Positions 17,802 to 26,411 of a DNA stretch of 64,000 nucleotides are shown piece by piece. Numbering within the stretch: the first letter of the stretch is position 1; every line of letters begins with the position of its first letter. The translations under genes and the position numbers were made by a program. The notes under the pieces were generated by a model. The model saw only the letters and a list, made by a program, of their open reading frames with translations. It searched no databases and had not been told where the DNA came from. The stretch spans positions 1,034,001 to 1,098,000 of the forward strand of contig NZ_JAJNAY010000001.1 in the NCBI RefSeq assembly GCF_021010565.1, in the 5' to 3' direction. The DNA comes from Chryseobacterium turcicum. Lineage in GTDB: Bacteria > Bacteroidota > Bacteroidia > Flavobacteriales > Weeksellaceae.

Positions 17802-19274
17802 CTAAAAATCTTTGCGAATTTTCTCAATTGCATTTTTCATGCTCGAATTAAAATATTCTTTTTCCAGACGAATCGGTGGCGACTGTCTCACTTCGCAGTC
17901 GGCAATACTGCAAGATTCACAAGTTACACCAACATTGACGGTTTTTAATGTCTCAGATTTAATAAAATTGATTTTCTTGATGGTCTGCGAATTCAGTAAA
18001 ATTCCCAAGCAATAGCTTCTGTTGCTTCCATCAGAGAACGGGTTTTTCTGCGAGGTTGAAATAACCAAATAACTTACACCTTGGTCTTTGTAATGAGAAA
18101 TTTGTGCATCGGTCAAAGTCTCGTTTTCAGTTAAATCGTGCAGGTTTTTAATCGCAATCCATCTTCTGCAATAATGTTCGTTCGTTGCATTGGCGTGAGG
18201 AGCTTGTTGATGATTAAGATGTAATTCCTTTAAAATATGTATTTTATCTGAATTTTTCTTTTTTACCAAACACAAATAAAACAAATCTTTAATTCCTAGT
18301 TCTGAAGAAAGTACATTGGTTAATCGATAGTAAAAAGTTTCAGGTGAATGGGTGAAATTCTCAATTAAACTTTCGAAGTTCTTTGGCTTCCAATCATTTT
18401 GAAGGAAAAATTCAGAAGTTTTTTCAATCGTTTTCTGTTTTGAAATTAATAAAGCTCCGGCAAAATAAGAAGCATAAAAATTATTTAAAATTTCTTCAAA
18501 GCTTCCAAAATCAAGCCATGAATAAGTGTTTGGACGATTTTTTAATTCTAAAACATTAAAAGCTATTTCTTTTGAAAGTATAAAAGTCTTTTGATCTTTT
18601 TCTAATTTTTGATTTAAAAGCAACAATTTTTTTTCAGGAATAAATAGTGAACGGAGATTATCCAACGTTCCATATTGTTCGAAATCTTCTGATTGAATTT
18701 TATAATTAAATTTTTCAGCTAAAATATTTTCTAAAATATCAGGCTGTAGATTTTTGCCAATTTCTAATTGGTTTTTGTCTGCAAATTGCAAAGCTTTGTC
18801 TTCAATCTCAGGGAAATAATTATCATACAATTCCTGAAAAGATCGCAGAACAGCGAAGTAAAATCGTTCTTTTCCCAGATTGTAATTCTGTGAAATTTCA
18901 ATCAAAGCGTTGATAAAAGCAGTCACTTTTTTGGGAGCATCGCTGATGATACTGATGAGATTGTTCTTGTTGATTCCGAAAAGATCCAAAGGAATTTCTT
19001 TAAAAAAATCAGACTGTAAAATTTCGTTAAAAGGAGCTAAACTTTTATCCAGTTTTGTAGAAACCAAATCATCAAATGTGCAATTCAGAGATTCTGAAAG
19101 CTGAATGATTTTATCATGTTTCGGATATTTTTTTCCGTTTTCAATTTCGTTGAGGTAAGATTTAGATAAACCAGTTTTCAACGCAAGAGCCTGCAAAGAC
19201 CAATTTTTCCGTTGTCTTTGCTGTTTTAGTTTTAGTCCGAAAACTGTTTTGATAAAATCACTGTCCGAATTCAT
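17802..19274 (-). CDS. RamB/ScfR-like XRE family transcriptional regulator
   Basis: The 490-residue protein has an N-terminal helix-turn-helix (about 13-72, with LSKSYLNEIENGKKYP) followed by a long region like the ImmA/IrrE-type DUF955 fold and a C-terminal DUF2083-like part with conserved cysteines (CESCSIADCEVR). This is the layout of RamB and ScfR, which control acetate and short-chain acyl-CoA metabolism in actinobacteria. The stretch FILSKEIAFNVLEL sits where a peptidase would have HExxH, so the middle domain is probably a ligand sensor and not a protease. It is divergent from aceB-aceA, so it likely regulates the glyoxylate shunt. Confidence 0.88.
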   Translation of the reverse strand: MNSDSDFIKTVFGLKLKQQRQRKNWSLQALALKTGLSKSYLNEIENGKKYPKHDKIIQLSESLNCTFDDLVSTKLDKSLAPFNEILQSDFFKEIPLDLFGINKNNLISIISDAPKKVTAFINALIEISQNYNLGKERFYFAVLRSFQELYDNYFPEIEDKALQFADKNQLEIGKNLQPDILENILAEKFNYKIQSEDFEQYGTLDNLRSLFIPEKKLLLLNQKLEKDQKTFILSKEIAFNVLELKNRPNTYSWLDFGSFEEILNNFYASYFAGALLISKQKTIEKTSEFFLQNDWKPKNFESLIENFTHSPETFYYRLTNVLSSELGIKDLFYLCLVKKKNSDKIHILKELHLNHQQAPHANATNEHYCRRWIAIKNLHDLTENETLTDAQISHYKDQGVSYLVISTSQKNPFSDGSNRSYCLGILLNSQTIKKINFIKSETLKTVNVGVTCESCSIADCEVRQSPPIRLEKEYFNSSMKNAIEKIRKDF

Positions 19275-19278
19275 AATT

Positions 19279-19308
19279 CAAATATAAGATTTAGAAGCGA
19301 TTTTTCGC
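19279..19308 (-). promoter_or_regulatory. Promoter of the RamB-like regulator with second operator-like site
   Basis: On the minus strand TATATTTG (19279-19286) is a -7 box only 4 bp before the ATG at 19274, so the mRNA may be nearly leaderless. Just upstream, AGCGA-TTTT-TCGCA (19296-19309) matches the spacing of the palindrome near aceB, suggesting autoregulation. Confidence 0.6.
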
Positions 19309-19331
19309 ATAATAATTTTTAAAATAAATTT

Positions 19332-19372
19332 AGCGAACGTTCGCTGTGTGTGAAAATTTTTATTTAGGTTTG
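19332..19372 (+). promoter_or_regulatory. aceB promoter with perfect 14-bp palindromic operator
   Basis: AGCGAACGTTCGCT (19332-19345) is a perfect palindrome located where the -33 box should be. The -7 box TAGGTTTG follows at 19365-19372 and aceB starts at 19401. The position suggests direct control by the divergent RamB-like regulator. Confidence 0.75.
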
Positions 19373-19400
19373 TAATGTCGAATCACAAAATCAACACGTT

Positions 19401-20975
19401 ATGGAAACTAAAACTCAATTAAAAATAAATGCACAGCAACAATTTGAAGAAATTTTCACCAATGATTTGGTAGATTTTCTGGTTGAGCTTCATCAGAATT
19501 TTAATCCTAAAAGATTAGAACTTTTAGAAGAAAGAAAAAAAACGCAACAGGAGTTTAATCAAGGAATTCTTCCAAGATTTTTATCTGAAACAGAAAAAAT
19601 CAGAACTGGAAATTGGGTTTGCGCACCACTTCCTGAAGATTTGCTCGACAGAAGAGTAGAAATTACCGGACCTGTTGATAGGAAAATGATTATCAATGCT
19701 TTGAATTCTGGTGCTTCAACCTTTATGGCAGATTTTGAAGACAGTAATTCTCCAACTTGGAAAAATTGTATGGAAGGGCAAATCAATTTGTCAGATGCAA
19801 TCAGTCGACAAATTGATTTTACAAATGAACAAGGAAAATCATATCGATTAAATGAGAAGATTGCTGTTTTGTTGGTTCGTCCGAGAGGTTTGCATTTGAA
19901 TGAAAAGCATATTGAAATTAATGATGAGCAGGCTTCAGCTTCATTAATTGATTTTGGAATTTATTTTTTCAGAAACATAAAAAAGTTGATGGAAAACGGT
20001 AGTGTAACCTATTTTTATCTTCCAAAATTAGAGCATTACAAAGAAGCCCGTTGGTGGAATGAAGTTTTTGTTTTTGCTCAAAATTATCTTGAAATTCCAG
20101 AAGGAACAATCAAAGCAACTGTTTTAATTGAAACAATTACGGCTTCTTTTCAGATTGATGAAATTTTATTTGAATTAAAAAAGCACAGCTCCGGTTTGAA
20201 TTGCGGACGATGGGATTATATTTTTTCGTTCATTAAAAAATTCAGAAATCTTCCTGAATTTATCGTTCCAGATAGAGATCAGGTAACGATGATTTCACCT
20301 TTTATGAATGCGTATTCAAAAAGGGTAATTGAAATTTGCCACAAAAGAAATGTTCACGCAATTGGTGGTATGGCGGCACAAATTCCTATTAAAAATGATT
20401 ATGAAGCGAATAGCGTAGCCTTCGGAAAAGTAAGAGCTGATAAAGAAAGAGAAGTGAAAAATGGTCACGATGGAACTTGGGTGGCACATCCTGCTTTAGT
20501 TTCTGTAGCGAAAGATATTTTTGATCAATTTATGCCAGAAAAAAATCAAATCGATAAAAAGTTTTATTATAAAATTACCGAAAAAGATTTACTGGAAATT
20601 CCAAAAGGTGAAATTACTGAAAAGGGTGTCCGTAAAAATATCAACGTTGGGATTCTCTATATTGAATCATGGCTAATGGGAACGGGAGCTGCAGCTATTT
20701 ACAATTTGATGGAAGATGCAGCGACTGCAGAAATTTCTAGAACCCAAATTTGGCAATGGCTGAAAAATGATGCTGTTCTCAATGATGAGCGAACATTGAC
20801 AAGAGAAATGATTCTTCAATGGGAATTTGAAGAATTAGAAAGAATCGAAAAATATATCGGAGCAGATCGTTTCAAAAACGGAAAATTCAGTTTGGCAAAA
20901 GAACTTTTTAACGAACTCATTTTTTGTGAGAATTTTGAAGAATTTTTAACCTTAAAAGCATATCCTTTTATTTAA
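19401..20975 (+). CDS. aceB: Malate synthase A
   Basis: The 524-residue enzyme condenses glyoxylate with acetyl-CoA to malate, the second step of the glyoxylate shunt. Family landmarks are visible: FMADFEDSNSPTW, VLLVRPRGLHLNE, GLNCGRWDYIFSF and the C-terminal SWLMGTGAAAIYNLMEDAATAEISR. Length matches the A-type enzyme. The gene is followed by aceA after 230 bp, and a palindromic site sits over its promoter. Confidence 0.97.
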   Translation: METKTQLKINAQQQFEEIFTNDLVDFLVELHQNFNPKRLELLEERKKTQQEFNQGILPRFLSETEKIRTGNWVCAPLPEDLLDRRVEITGPVDRKMIINALNSGASTFMADFEDSNSPTWKNCMEGQINLSDAISRQIDFTNEQGKSYRLNEKIAVLLVRPRGLHLNEKHIEINDEQASASLIDFGIYFFRNIKKLMENGSVTYFYLPKLEHYKEARWWNEVFVFAQNYLEIPEGTIKATVLIETITASFQIDEILFELKKHSSGLNCGRWDYIFSFIKKFRNLPEFIVPDRDQVTMISPFMNAYSKRVIEICHKRNVHAIGGMAAQIPIKNDYEANSVAFGKVRADKEREVKNGHDGTWVAHPALVSVAKDIFDQFMPEKNQIDKKFYYKITEKDLLEIPKGEITEKGVRKNINVGILYIESWLMGTGAAAIYNLMEDAATAEISRTQIWQWLKNDAVLNDERTLTREMILQWEFEELERIEKYIGADRFKNGKFSLAKELFNELIFCENFEEFLTLKAYPFI

Positions 20976-21205
20976 ATGGGAGCTGGAGGTTTTCCGTTAC
21001 TTCAAGTAGATTTTTGAAAAAAATCATATCGAGAAGTTGTTGAGCATAGGACAAATTTTGTTTGAACTTCACTGGTTCTCGATACATTTTTCTCCGCTTT
21101 GCTACGAAAAACACTAGAACTGACGAAGCGACTCTAAAACCCCAAATTTTGCAACTCGAATCCCGAACCCCGCAACTCAAAACAAAATTTTAAAATCCAA
21201 ATATT
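20976..21205. other. aceB-aceA intergenic region with repeat-like sequence
   Basis: No gene is seen. The segment has repeat-like text such as GGTTCTCGATACATTTTTCT and a run of short AACTCGAATCCCGAAC-type units near 21150-21180. These resemble dispersed flavobacterial intergenic elements. The aceA promoter may lie in it, or aceA may be reached by read-through from aceB. Confidence 0.45.
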
Positions 21206-22486
21206 ATGAAAACAAAACAAGATCAAATTCAGGAAATAGAAAAAGACTGGTTGGGAAATCCACGTTGGAAAGGTGTGAAAAGACCTTATACAGCAGAAGA
21301 TGTTTTAAAACTTCGTGGTTCTTACCAATTAGAGTACACGATTGCGACCGAAATGTCAAAGAAATTTTGGAATAAACTAAATTCTCAAGATTTCGTTGCA
21401 GGATTAGGAGCTTTAACCGGCAATCAGGCAGTACAGGAAGTTGATGCGGGATTGGAAGCGATTTATCTTTCAGGATGGCAGGTTGCGGCCGATGCCAATT
21501 TGTCTGGTGAAATGTATCCTGATCAGTCTTTGTATCCTGCGAATTCAGTGCCTTCTGTGGTGAAAAAAATAAATAATGCTTTGTTGAGAGCCGATCAAAT
21601 ACAATCGGTAAACGGAGGTGGAGAGAAAGAATATTTGGTTCCGATTATTGCAGATGCAGAAGCAGGTTTTGGTGGAAATCTGAATGCTTATGAATTAATG
21701 AAGCAGATGATAGAAGCTGGAGCGGCGGCGGTTCATTTTGAAGATCAGCTGTCTTCCGCAAAAAAATGTGGTCATTTAGGAGGAAAAGTTTTGGTTCCAA
21801 CTCAGGAAGCGATTAATAAGTTGATTTCGGCTCGTTTGGCAGCGGATGTTTTAGGTGTTCCGAGCTTAATTATCGCAAGAACAGATGCTGATGCTGCAGA
21901 TTTGTTGACTTCAGATATTGATGACAGGGATAAGAAATTTGTGACAGGGGAGAGAACTTCCGAAGGTTTTTATGTCGTGAAAAATGGAGTAGAGCAAGGA
22001 ATTGACAGAGGCTTGTCTTATGCTCCTTATGCAGATTTAATTTGGATGGAAACTTCAAATCCTGATTTGGAACAGGCAAAACAATTTGCAGAAGGAATTC
22101 ATGCGAAGTTTCCGGGAAAAATGCTTGCTTATAATTGTTCGCCGTCTTTCAACTGGGCAGCAAGACTTTCGGTAGATGAGATGCTGAATTTCAGAGAAGA
22201 ATTGGCAAAAATGGGTTATAAATTTCAATTTATCACATTGGCTGGTTTCCATGCATTGAATACGGCAATGTTTGAACTGGCTTTAGCATATAAAGAAAAA
22301 GGAATGGCAGGTTATTCTGAACTGCAGGAAAGAGAGTTTGCTTTGCAACAAAAAGGTTTCAGGGCAGTGAAACATCAATCTTTTGTTGGAACAGGATATT
22401 TTGATGAGATTCAGAATATTGTTACAGGAGGTTCTTCGGCGACTGTTGCGATGAAAGATTCTACGGAAACAGCGCAGTTTCATTAA
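21206..22486 (+). CDS. aceA: Isocitrate lyase
   Basis: The 426-residue enzyme splits isocitrate to succinate and glyoxylate, the first step of the glyoxylate shunt, allowing growth on acetate and fatty acids. The catalytic loop KKCGHLGG with Cys188, the metal-binding region [19 protein letters not shown] and the C-terminal motif YNCSPSFNW are all present. Length is typical of the short, E. coli-like form. It forms a unit with aceB. Confidence 0.98.
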   Translation: MKTKQDQIQEIEKDWLGNPRWKGVKRPYTAEDVLKLRGSYQLEYTIATEMSKKFWNKLNSQDFVAGLGALTGNQAVQEVDAGLEAIYLSGWQVAADANLSGEMYPDQSLYPANSVPSVVKKINNALLRADQIQSVNGGGEKEYLVPIIADAEAGFGGNLNAYELMKQMIEAGAAAVHFEDQLSSAKKCGHLGGKVLVPTQEAINKLISARLAADVLGVPSLIIARTDADAADLLTSDIDDRDKKFVTGERTSEGFYVVKNGVEQGIDRGLSYAPYADLIWMETSNPDLEQAKQFAEGIHAKFPGKMLAYNCSPSFNWAARLSVDEMLNFREELAKMGYKFQFITLAGFHALNTAMFELALAYKEKGMAGYSELQEREFALQQKGFRAVKHQSFVGTGYFDEIQNIVTGGSSATVAMKDSTETAQFH

Positions 22487-22537
22487 AATAATTTGTTGGA
22501 AAACGCTAAGAAGCAAAGATTAATGAAATTTATAATG

Positions 22538-22618
22538 TTTTAAGGCGCAAGAAAATCAAAGATTTTCAATATTAAAAGTCGTAAATTTTATCAAAGATAA
22601 AATCTTTGCGCCTTAAAA
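22538..22618. repeat. Intergenic element with 13-bp terminal inverted repeats
   Basis: TTTTAAGGCGCAA (22538-22550) is matched by TTGCGCCTTAAAA (22606-22618). The interior has further inverted pieces (ATCAAAGAT, AAAGATAAAATCTTT). It looks like a small dispersed non-coding element. Confidence 0.7.
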
Positions 22619-22707
22619 ACATATAATTTGTAAATTTCCTAGCGCCTTTGCCTTTTTCTAACAGAAAAAAATATTAAAAAGATCATTTTAACTCAATTTA
22701 ATTGTTA

Positions 22708-22740
22708 AGAACCTTCTCAATTTTGGGAAGGTTCTGCTTT
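22708..22740 (+). terminator. Probable terminator upstream of the thioesterase gene
   Basis: A 13-bp stem AGAACCTTCTCAA / TTGGGAAGGTTCT with a 2-nt loop is followed by a short T-rich run. It could end the aceA transcript 220 bp after its stop. Confidence 0.65.
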
Positions 22741-22773
22741 TATGTTTTATTTTTGAGTAAATATTTGAAGAAG

Positions 22774-23157
22774 ATGAGTTTGATTTTTGAAAAGCAGATA
22801 AAGATTACAGAGCAACATATTGATGTAAACAATCACGTAAACAATGTGCAGTATGTAAAGTGGGTAGAAGAAATTGCTGGTGAACATTGGGATTCCGTAA
22901 AAAATCAATTAGGTTTTCCAAATGACATCTGGATGCTTCTCGATCATCATATTCAATATAAAAAGCAGGTTTATTTGGGAGATGTAATTACGGTGAAAAC
23001 CTATCCTAAATCTCCTGAGGGAATTCGACAACCAAGAAAAGTAGAGTTTTATTGCAATGATATTTTGGTGGTAGATTCGCTTACGCTTTGGGTTTTTATT
23101 GATAAAGAAACACAGAAAATTAAAAGACTAGATGAGAATTGGCTTAATTTGCTTTGA
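22774..23157 (+). CDS. Acyl-CoA thioesterase, 4HBT hotdog family
   Basis: The 127-residue product starts at the ATG at 22774; a longer frame from 22702 would read through the terminator hairpin. It carries the 4-hydroxybenzoyl-CoA thioesterase pattern VNNHVNNVQYVKWVEE (candidate catalytic residues in the DxNxHxNN-type motif) and a central YLGDVITVKTYP. It should hydrolyse acyl-CoA thioesters in the cytoplasm; the chain length preference is unknown. Confidence 0.88.
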   Translation: MSLIFEKQIKITEQHIDVNNHVNNVQYVKWVEEIAGEHWDSVKNQLGFPNDIWMLLDHHIQYKKQVYLGDVITVKTYPKSPEGIRQPRKVEFYCNDILVVDSLTLWVFIDKETQKIKRLDENWLNLL

Positions 23158-23200
23158 TTTTTAATAAAAATATTTATTTTCGTGGTTCAAAAAAAACTAC

Positions 23201-23875
23201 ATGGAAACGAAAAACACAGAAGATCAATTTGCAGAGTTTGAAAAATACGAAGCACTTTCTGATCAGGATATTTTTACAAAAATCTGGACAGAGCCAAGAA
23301 GGATTTTTAGATTTATCAATGATACCCGATACGATAAATATTTGTACTTACTTATGTTTCTTGCGGGTGTAGCGAGTGCTTTTCAGCGCTCCAGCTCTAA
23401 AAATATGGGTGATCATTCATCATTGTTTTTAATTGTTTTCGGATGCGTTATTCTTGGCGGCGCTTTGGGATGGATTTCTTATTACATTTATGCAGCACTT
23501 TTAAGTTGGTCGGGAAAATGGCTGAATGGCGTTGGAGATACATCTTCAATTTTTAGAATGATGGCTTATGCAGTGATTCCTTCAATTTTAGGTTTGTTTT
23601 TTCTGTTTTTGCAGATCGCAGTTTACGGTGTTGATTATTTTACAGATTTTGCAGGATATTTAGAAAAAAGTGTACTCATAAACGTTATTTTCTGGATTTC
23701 ATTCGTCATAGAAAATCTATTATCACTTGCAACTTTGGTTTTTATGGTAATTGGGCTTTCTGAAGTGCAGAAAATTTCGATAGGAAAAGCAATTATCAAT
23801 CTTCTTTTACCAATTGCAATCATTGTTGTACCAATACTTATTATAGTTTTAATAGCATTTCTAGTTAAAGTCTAA
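23201..23875 (+). CDS. Yip1 family integral membrane protein
   Basis: The 224-residue protein has a hydrophilic N-terminus of about 45 residues with IFTKIWTEPRRIFRFI, typical of the start of bacterial Yip1 domains, then five hydrophobic helices (about 48-68, 77-102, 122-150, 160-185, 195-222). The bacterial Yip1 family has no assigned function. The ATG at 23201 is well placed in front of a hydrophilic tail. Confidence 0.82.
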   Translation: METKNTEDQFAEFEKYEALSDQDIFTKIWTEPRRIFRFINDTRYDKYLYLLMFLAGVASAFQRSSSKNMGDHSSLFLIVFGCVILGGALGWISYYIYAALLSWSGKWLNGVGDTSSIFRMMAYAVIPSILGLFFLFLQIAVYGVDYFTDFAGYLEKSVLINVIFWISFVIENLLSLATLVFMVIGLSEVQKISIGKAIINLLLPIAIIVVPILIIVLIAFLVKV

Positions 23876-23889
23876 GTTAGGGTTTTCTT

Positions 23890-23915
23890 TTGCAAAATGA
23901 ATTTCCCTATCTTTG
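23890..23915 (+). promoter_or_regulatory. Promoter of the QueD-like gene
   Basis: TATCTTTG (23908-23915) fits the -7 box, with TTG at 23890-23892 only 15 nt upstream. The ATG at 23920 lies about where transcription should start, so a leaderless or very short-leader mRNA is likely. Confidence 0.5.
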
Positions 23916-23919
23916 TCCT

Positions 23920-24363
23920 ATGATACGTATTACAAAAATTTTTACATTCGAAACGGCCCATGTTTTATATAACTATGACGGGAAATGTAAAAATATGCAC
24001 GGGCATTCTTATAAACTTTTCGTTACGGTAAAAGGAAAACCTGTTAATGATCTTGAAAATCCTAAAAATGGAATGGTGGTAGACTTTGGCGATATTAAAG
24101 ATATTGTAAAGTCTGAAATTGTTGATGTTTGGGATCATTCTGTTTTGATTAATGGAGTTTCTCCACATAGAGAATTGGGTGAAAGTTTAGAAAATCAGGG
24201 TCATAAAGTGATTTACTGTACTTTTCAGCCAACTTGTGAAAATATGTTGTACGCCATTGCCGCAAAAGTAAAATCAAAACTTCCTGAAGGAATTTCTTTA
24301 GCCTATCTTAAACTTCACGAAACCGAAAACTCTTACGGAGAATGGTTCGCAGAAGATAATTAA
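23920..24363 (+). CDS. queD: 6-carboxytetrahydropterin synthase (QueD) / PTPS family
   Basis: From the ATG at 23920 the product is 147 residues and starts MIRITKIFTFETAHVL. The zinc ligands are visible as His in FETAHVL and the pair in NMHGHSYKL. The catalytic region VDFGDIKDIV, WDHSVLIN and the end LHETENSYGEW are conserved. QueD makes 6-carboxytetrahydropterin for queuosine and other 7-deazapurines; 6-pyruvoyl-tetrahydropterin synthase shares the fold, so the exact reaction is not proven. The upstream M at 23890 lies before the promoter box and is rejected. Confidence 0.88.
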   Translation: MIRITKIFTFETAHVLYNYDGKCKNMHGHSYKLFVTVKGKPVNDLENPKNGMVVDFGDIKDIVKSEIVDVWDHSVLINGVSPHRELGESLENQGHKVIYCTFQPTCENMLYAIAAKVKSKLPEGISLAYLKLHETENSYGEWFAEDN

Positions 24364-24392
24364 TATTTTTACTGAAAATTAAAATACAAAAG

Positions 24393-25169
24393 GTGCTTAA
24401 AACAACCATTAATTTAGAGCCAGGGAAAAAAGTATACTTTGCTTCAGATCAGCATTTTGGTGCTCCAAATCCTAAAGAGAGCAAAATACGTGAAGAAAAA
24501 TTTATCCGATGGATGAATGAAATCAAAGAAGATGCTCAGGTTTTATTTTTGATGGGCGATTTGTTTGATTTTTGGCATGAATGGAATCATGTGATTCCGA
24601 AAGGCTACGTGCGTGTTCTCGGAAAAATTGCCGAATTGAAAGATCATGGCGTTCAGGTTTATTTTTTTGTAGGAAACCACGATTTGTGGATGAAAGATTA
24701 TCTGGAAGAAGAGATTGGCTGCACTGTTTTTTACAAGAAACAATATTTTGAAATCGCCGGAAAGCAGTTTCTTTTAGCGCATGGTGACGGATTAGGTCCT
24801 GGAGACAAAGGATATAAAAGAATGAAAAAAGTCTTTACAAATCCTATTGCACAATGGTTTTTCAAATGGTTGCATCCCGATATTGCCATGAAAATCGCTT
24901 TGTACATGTCTCAGAAAAATAAAATGATTTCGGGAGATGAAGACAAGGCATTTTTGGGAGAAGACAAAGAGTTTTTAATTATCTATTCTAAAAAGAAGTT
25001 GGAAACCGAAAAAATAGACTACTTTATTTATGGTCATCGACATTTGCCGATGGTTTTAGATTTAGGGAAAAATTCTAAATACATCAATCTGGGAGACTGG
25101 ATTTCCTATTTTACATACGGAGTTTTCGAACACGATTTTGAATTGAAAACTTTTGAGAAAAAGGAATAA
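24393..25169 (+). CDS. lpxH: UDP-2,3-diacylglucosamine diphosphatase, LpxH-like
   Basis: The 258-residue calcineurin-like phosphoesterase uses a GTG start at 24393, because the first metal motif FASDQHFG (16-23) leaves no room for a later ATG. Other metal ligands are in LMGDLFDFWHEW, VGNHDLWM, LLAHGDGLGPGD and IYGHRHLP. These are the motifs of LpxH-type enzymes that cut UDP-2,3-diacylglucosamine to lipid X in lipid A synthesis. It follows queD by 29 bp, so both may share a transcript ended at 25174. Confidence 0.9.
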   Translation: MLKTTINLEPGKKVYFASDQHFGAPNPKESKIREEKFIRWMNEIKEDAQVLFLMGDLFDFWHEWNHVIPKGYVRVLGKIAELKDHGVQVYFFVGNHDLWMKDYLEEEIGCTVFYKKQYFEIAGKQFLLAHGDGLGPGDKGYKRMKKVFTNPIAQWFFKWLHPDIAMKIALYMSQKNKMISGDEDKAFLGEDKEFLIIYSKKKLETEKIDYFIYGHRHLPMVLDLGKNSKYINLGDWISYFTYGVFEHDFELKTFEKKE

Positions 25170-25173
25170 AAAA

Positions 25174-25199
25174 AATTACCCCATAAATGAGGTAATTCT
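25174..25199 (+). terminator. Weak terminator after lpxH-like gene
   Basis: Inverted repeat AATTACC / GGTAATT with a 10-nt loop containing further partial pairing lies 5 bp after the stop; only a short T-rich tail follows. Confidence 0.55.
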
Positions 25200-25320
25200 T
25201 GTAAAAAGATTTTACAATCTTTATTACTAATCCATATTCCGAGAATGAAGTTACAAAAACTTGACCAAATTTTTAATTTTAATATTAAAAAATAATTAAA
25301 AGTTATATTTGTTATAATAA

Positions 25321-26346
25321 ATGCTTCGTTTTGAGCTAATAACAAGTTTTAAAATATTTATATCATTGGAAAATATATTCGACATAAAGACAGAAGATGA
25401 CTTTTTGGCTGCATCACTCAAGACATTTCGTTATCAATATGACAACATCGAAGTGTATAGAAAATTTGTTGATTATCTGAAAATAGATCCGAAAGAAGTT
25501 TGTAGTTTAGATAATATTCCGTTTTTGCCTATCGAAATGTTTAAAAATCATCAGATTTTAAATAAAAATATTTCAACCGATTTGTTTTTTCAGAGCTCAG
25601 GAACAACGCAGATGAATTTGTCTAAACATTTCATTGCTGATGAGAATATTTATCAAGAAAGTATTTACAAAAGTTTTGAGCAGTTTATAGGAAAGCCTGA
25701 AGACTTTATTTTCTTAGGATTGCTACCGAGTTATCTTGAAAAACAAAATTCATCTTTAATCTACATGGTCGATTATTTGATGAAAAAGTCTGGAAGACCT
25801 GAAAATGGATATTTTCTTTACAATCATGAAGATTTATTTAAACTTTTAAATGAGTTGAAAGATAAAAAAGTTATTCTCTTTGGAGTTTCTTTTGCGCTTT
25901 TAGATTTTCTGGATTTCTTCAACGCAAACTCTCAAACCCTCCAATTCTCTGACTCTCTGACTGTCATAGAAACAGGCGGAATGAAAGGCAGAAAAGAGGA
26001 AATGACAAAAGATGAATTATTGAAGATTTTACAGTCAGGTTTTAAAACCGATAAAATTTATTCAGAATATTCAATGACCGAATTACTTTCGCAGGCATAT
26101 TCTTTAGGACAAAACGAGTATAAATCTCCAAATTGGATGCGGATTTTAATAAGAAATGTAGAAGATCCTTTCAGTTATGAAAAAGAAGGTAAAACCGGAG
26201 CGATTAATATTATTGATTTAGCAAATATTCATTCATGTTCATTTATTGCTACTCAGGATTTAGGGAAGATTGTTGGAGATAAATTCCAGGTTTTAGGAAG
26301 GATTGATCATTCTGATATTCGAGGATGTAGCTTGTTGGTGAGTTGA
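25321..26346 (+). CDS. LuxE-like acyl-protein synthetase
   Basis: The 341-residue product resembles the LuxE/PaaK branch of the adenylate-forming superfamily. FQSSGTT (about 90-96) is the ATP-binding loop, and TDKIYSEYSMTELLSQAY and the C-terminal LGRIDHSDIRGCS follow the family pattern. Such proteins activate acyl groups or transfer them to a Cys; in Bacteroidetes they are often near polysaccharide or aryl-polyene genes, not seen here. The start is uncertain: ATG 25321 lies 9 bp after a -7 box TATATTTG (25304-25311), while TTG 25366 opens at LENIFDIK. Residues about 202-214 (NSQTLQFSDSLT) come from a repeat-like stretch shared with murB. Confidence 0.82.
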   Translation: MLRFELITSFKIFISLENIFDIKTEDDFLAASLKTFRYQYDNIEVYRKFVDYLKIDPKEVCSLDNIPFLPIEMFKNHQILNKNISTDLFFQSSGTTQMNLSKHFIADENIYQESIYKSFEQFIGKPEDFIFLGLLPSYLEKQNSSLIYMVDYLMKKSGRPENGYFLYNHEDLFKLLNELKDKKVILFGVSFALLDFLDFFNANSQTLQFSDSLTVIETGGMKGRKEEMTKDELLKILQSGFKTDKIYSEYSMTELLSQAYSLGQNEYKSPNWMRILIRNVEDPFSYEKEGKTGAINIIDLANIHSCSFIATQDLGKIVGDKFQVLGRIDHSDIRGCSLLVS

Positions 26347-26411
26347 TTGGTTTGGAGAGTTTTAGAATGGGAGAATTTTAGAGTTTAATAAGTCGTTTCT
26401 TAAAAATACTA

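Noticed and set aside
17802..19274. Active metallopeptidase (ImmA/IrrE) in the RamB-like regulator
   Set aside because: The region corresponding to HExxH reads SKEIAFNVLEL, so zinc ligands are absent.
20968..21180. 70-residue open frame on the minus strand between aceB and aceA
   Set aside because: It lies over repeat-like intergenic text, starts inside nothing recognisable and has no family resemblance or ribosome site.
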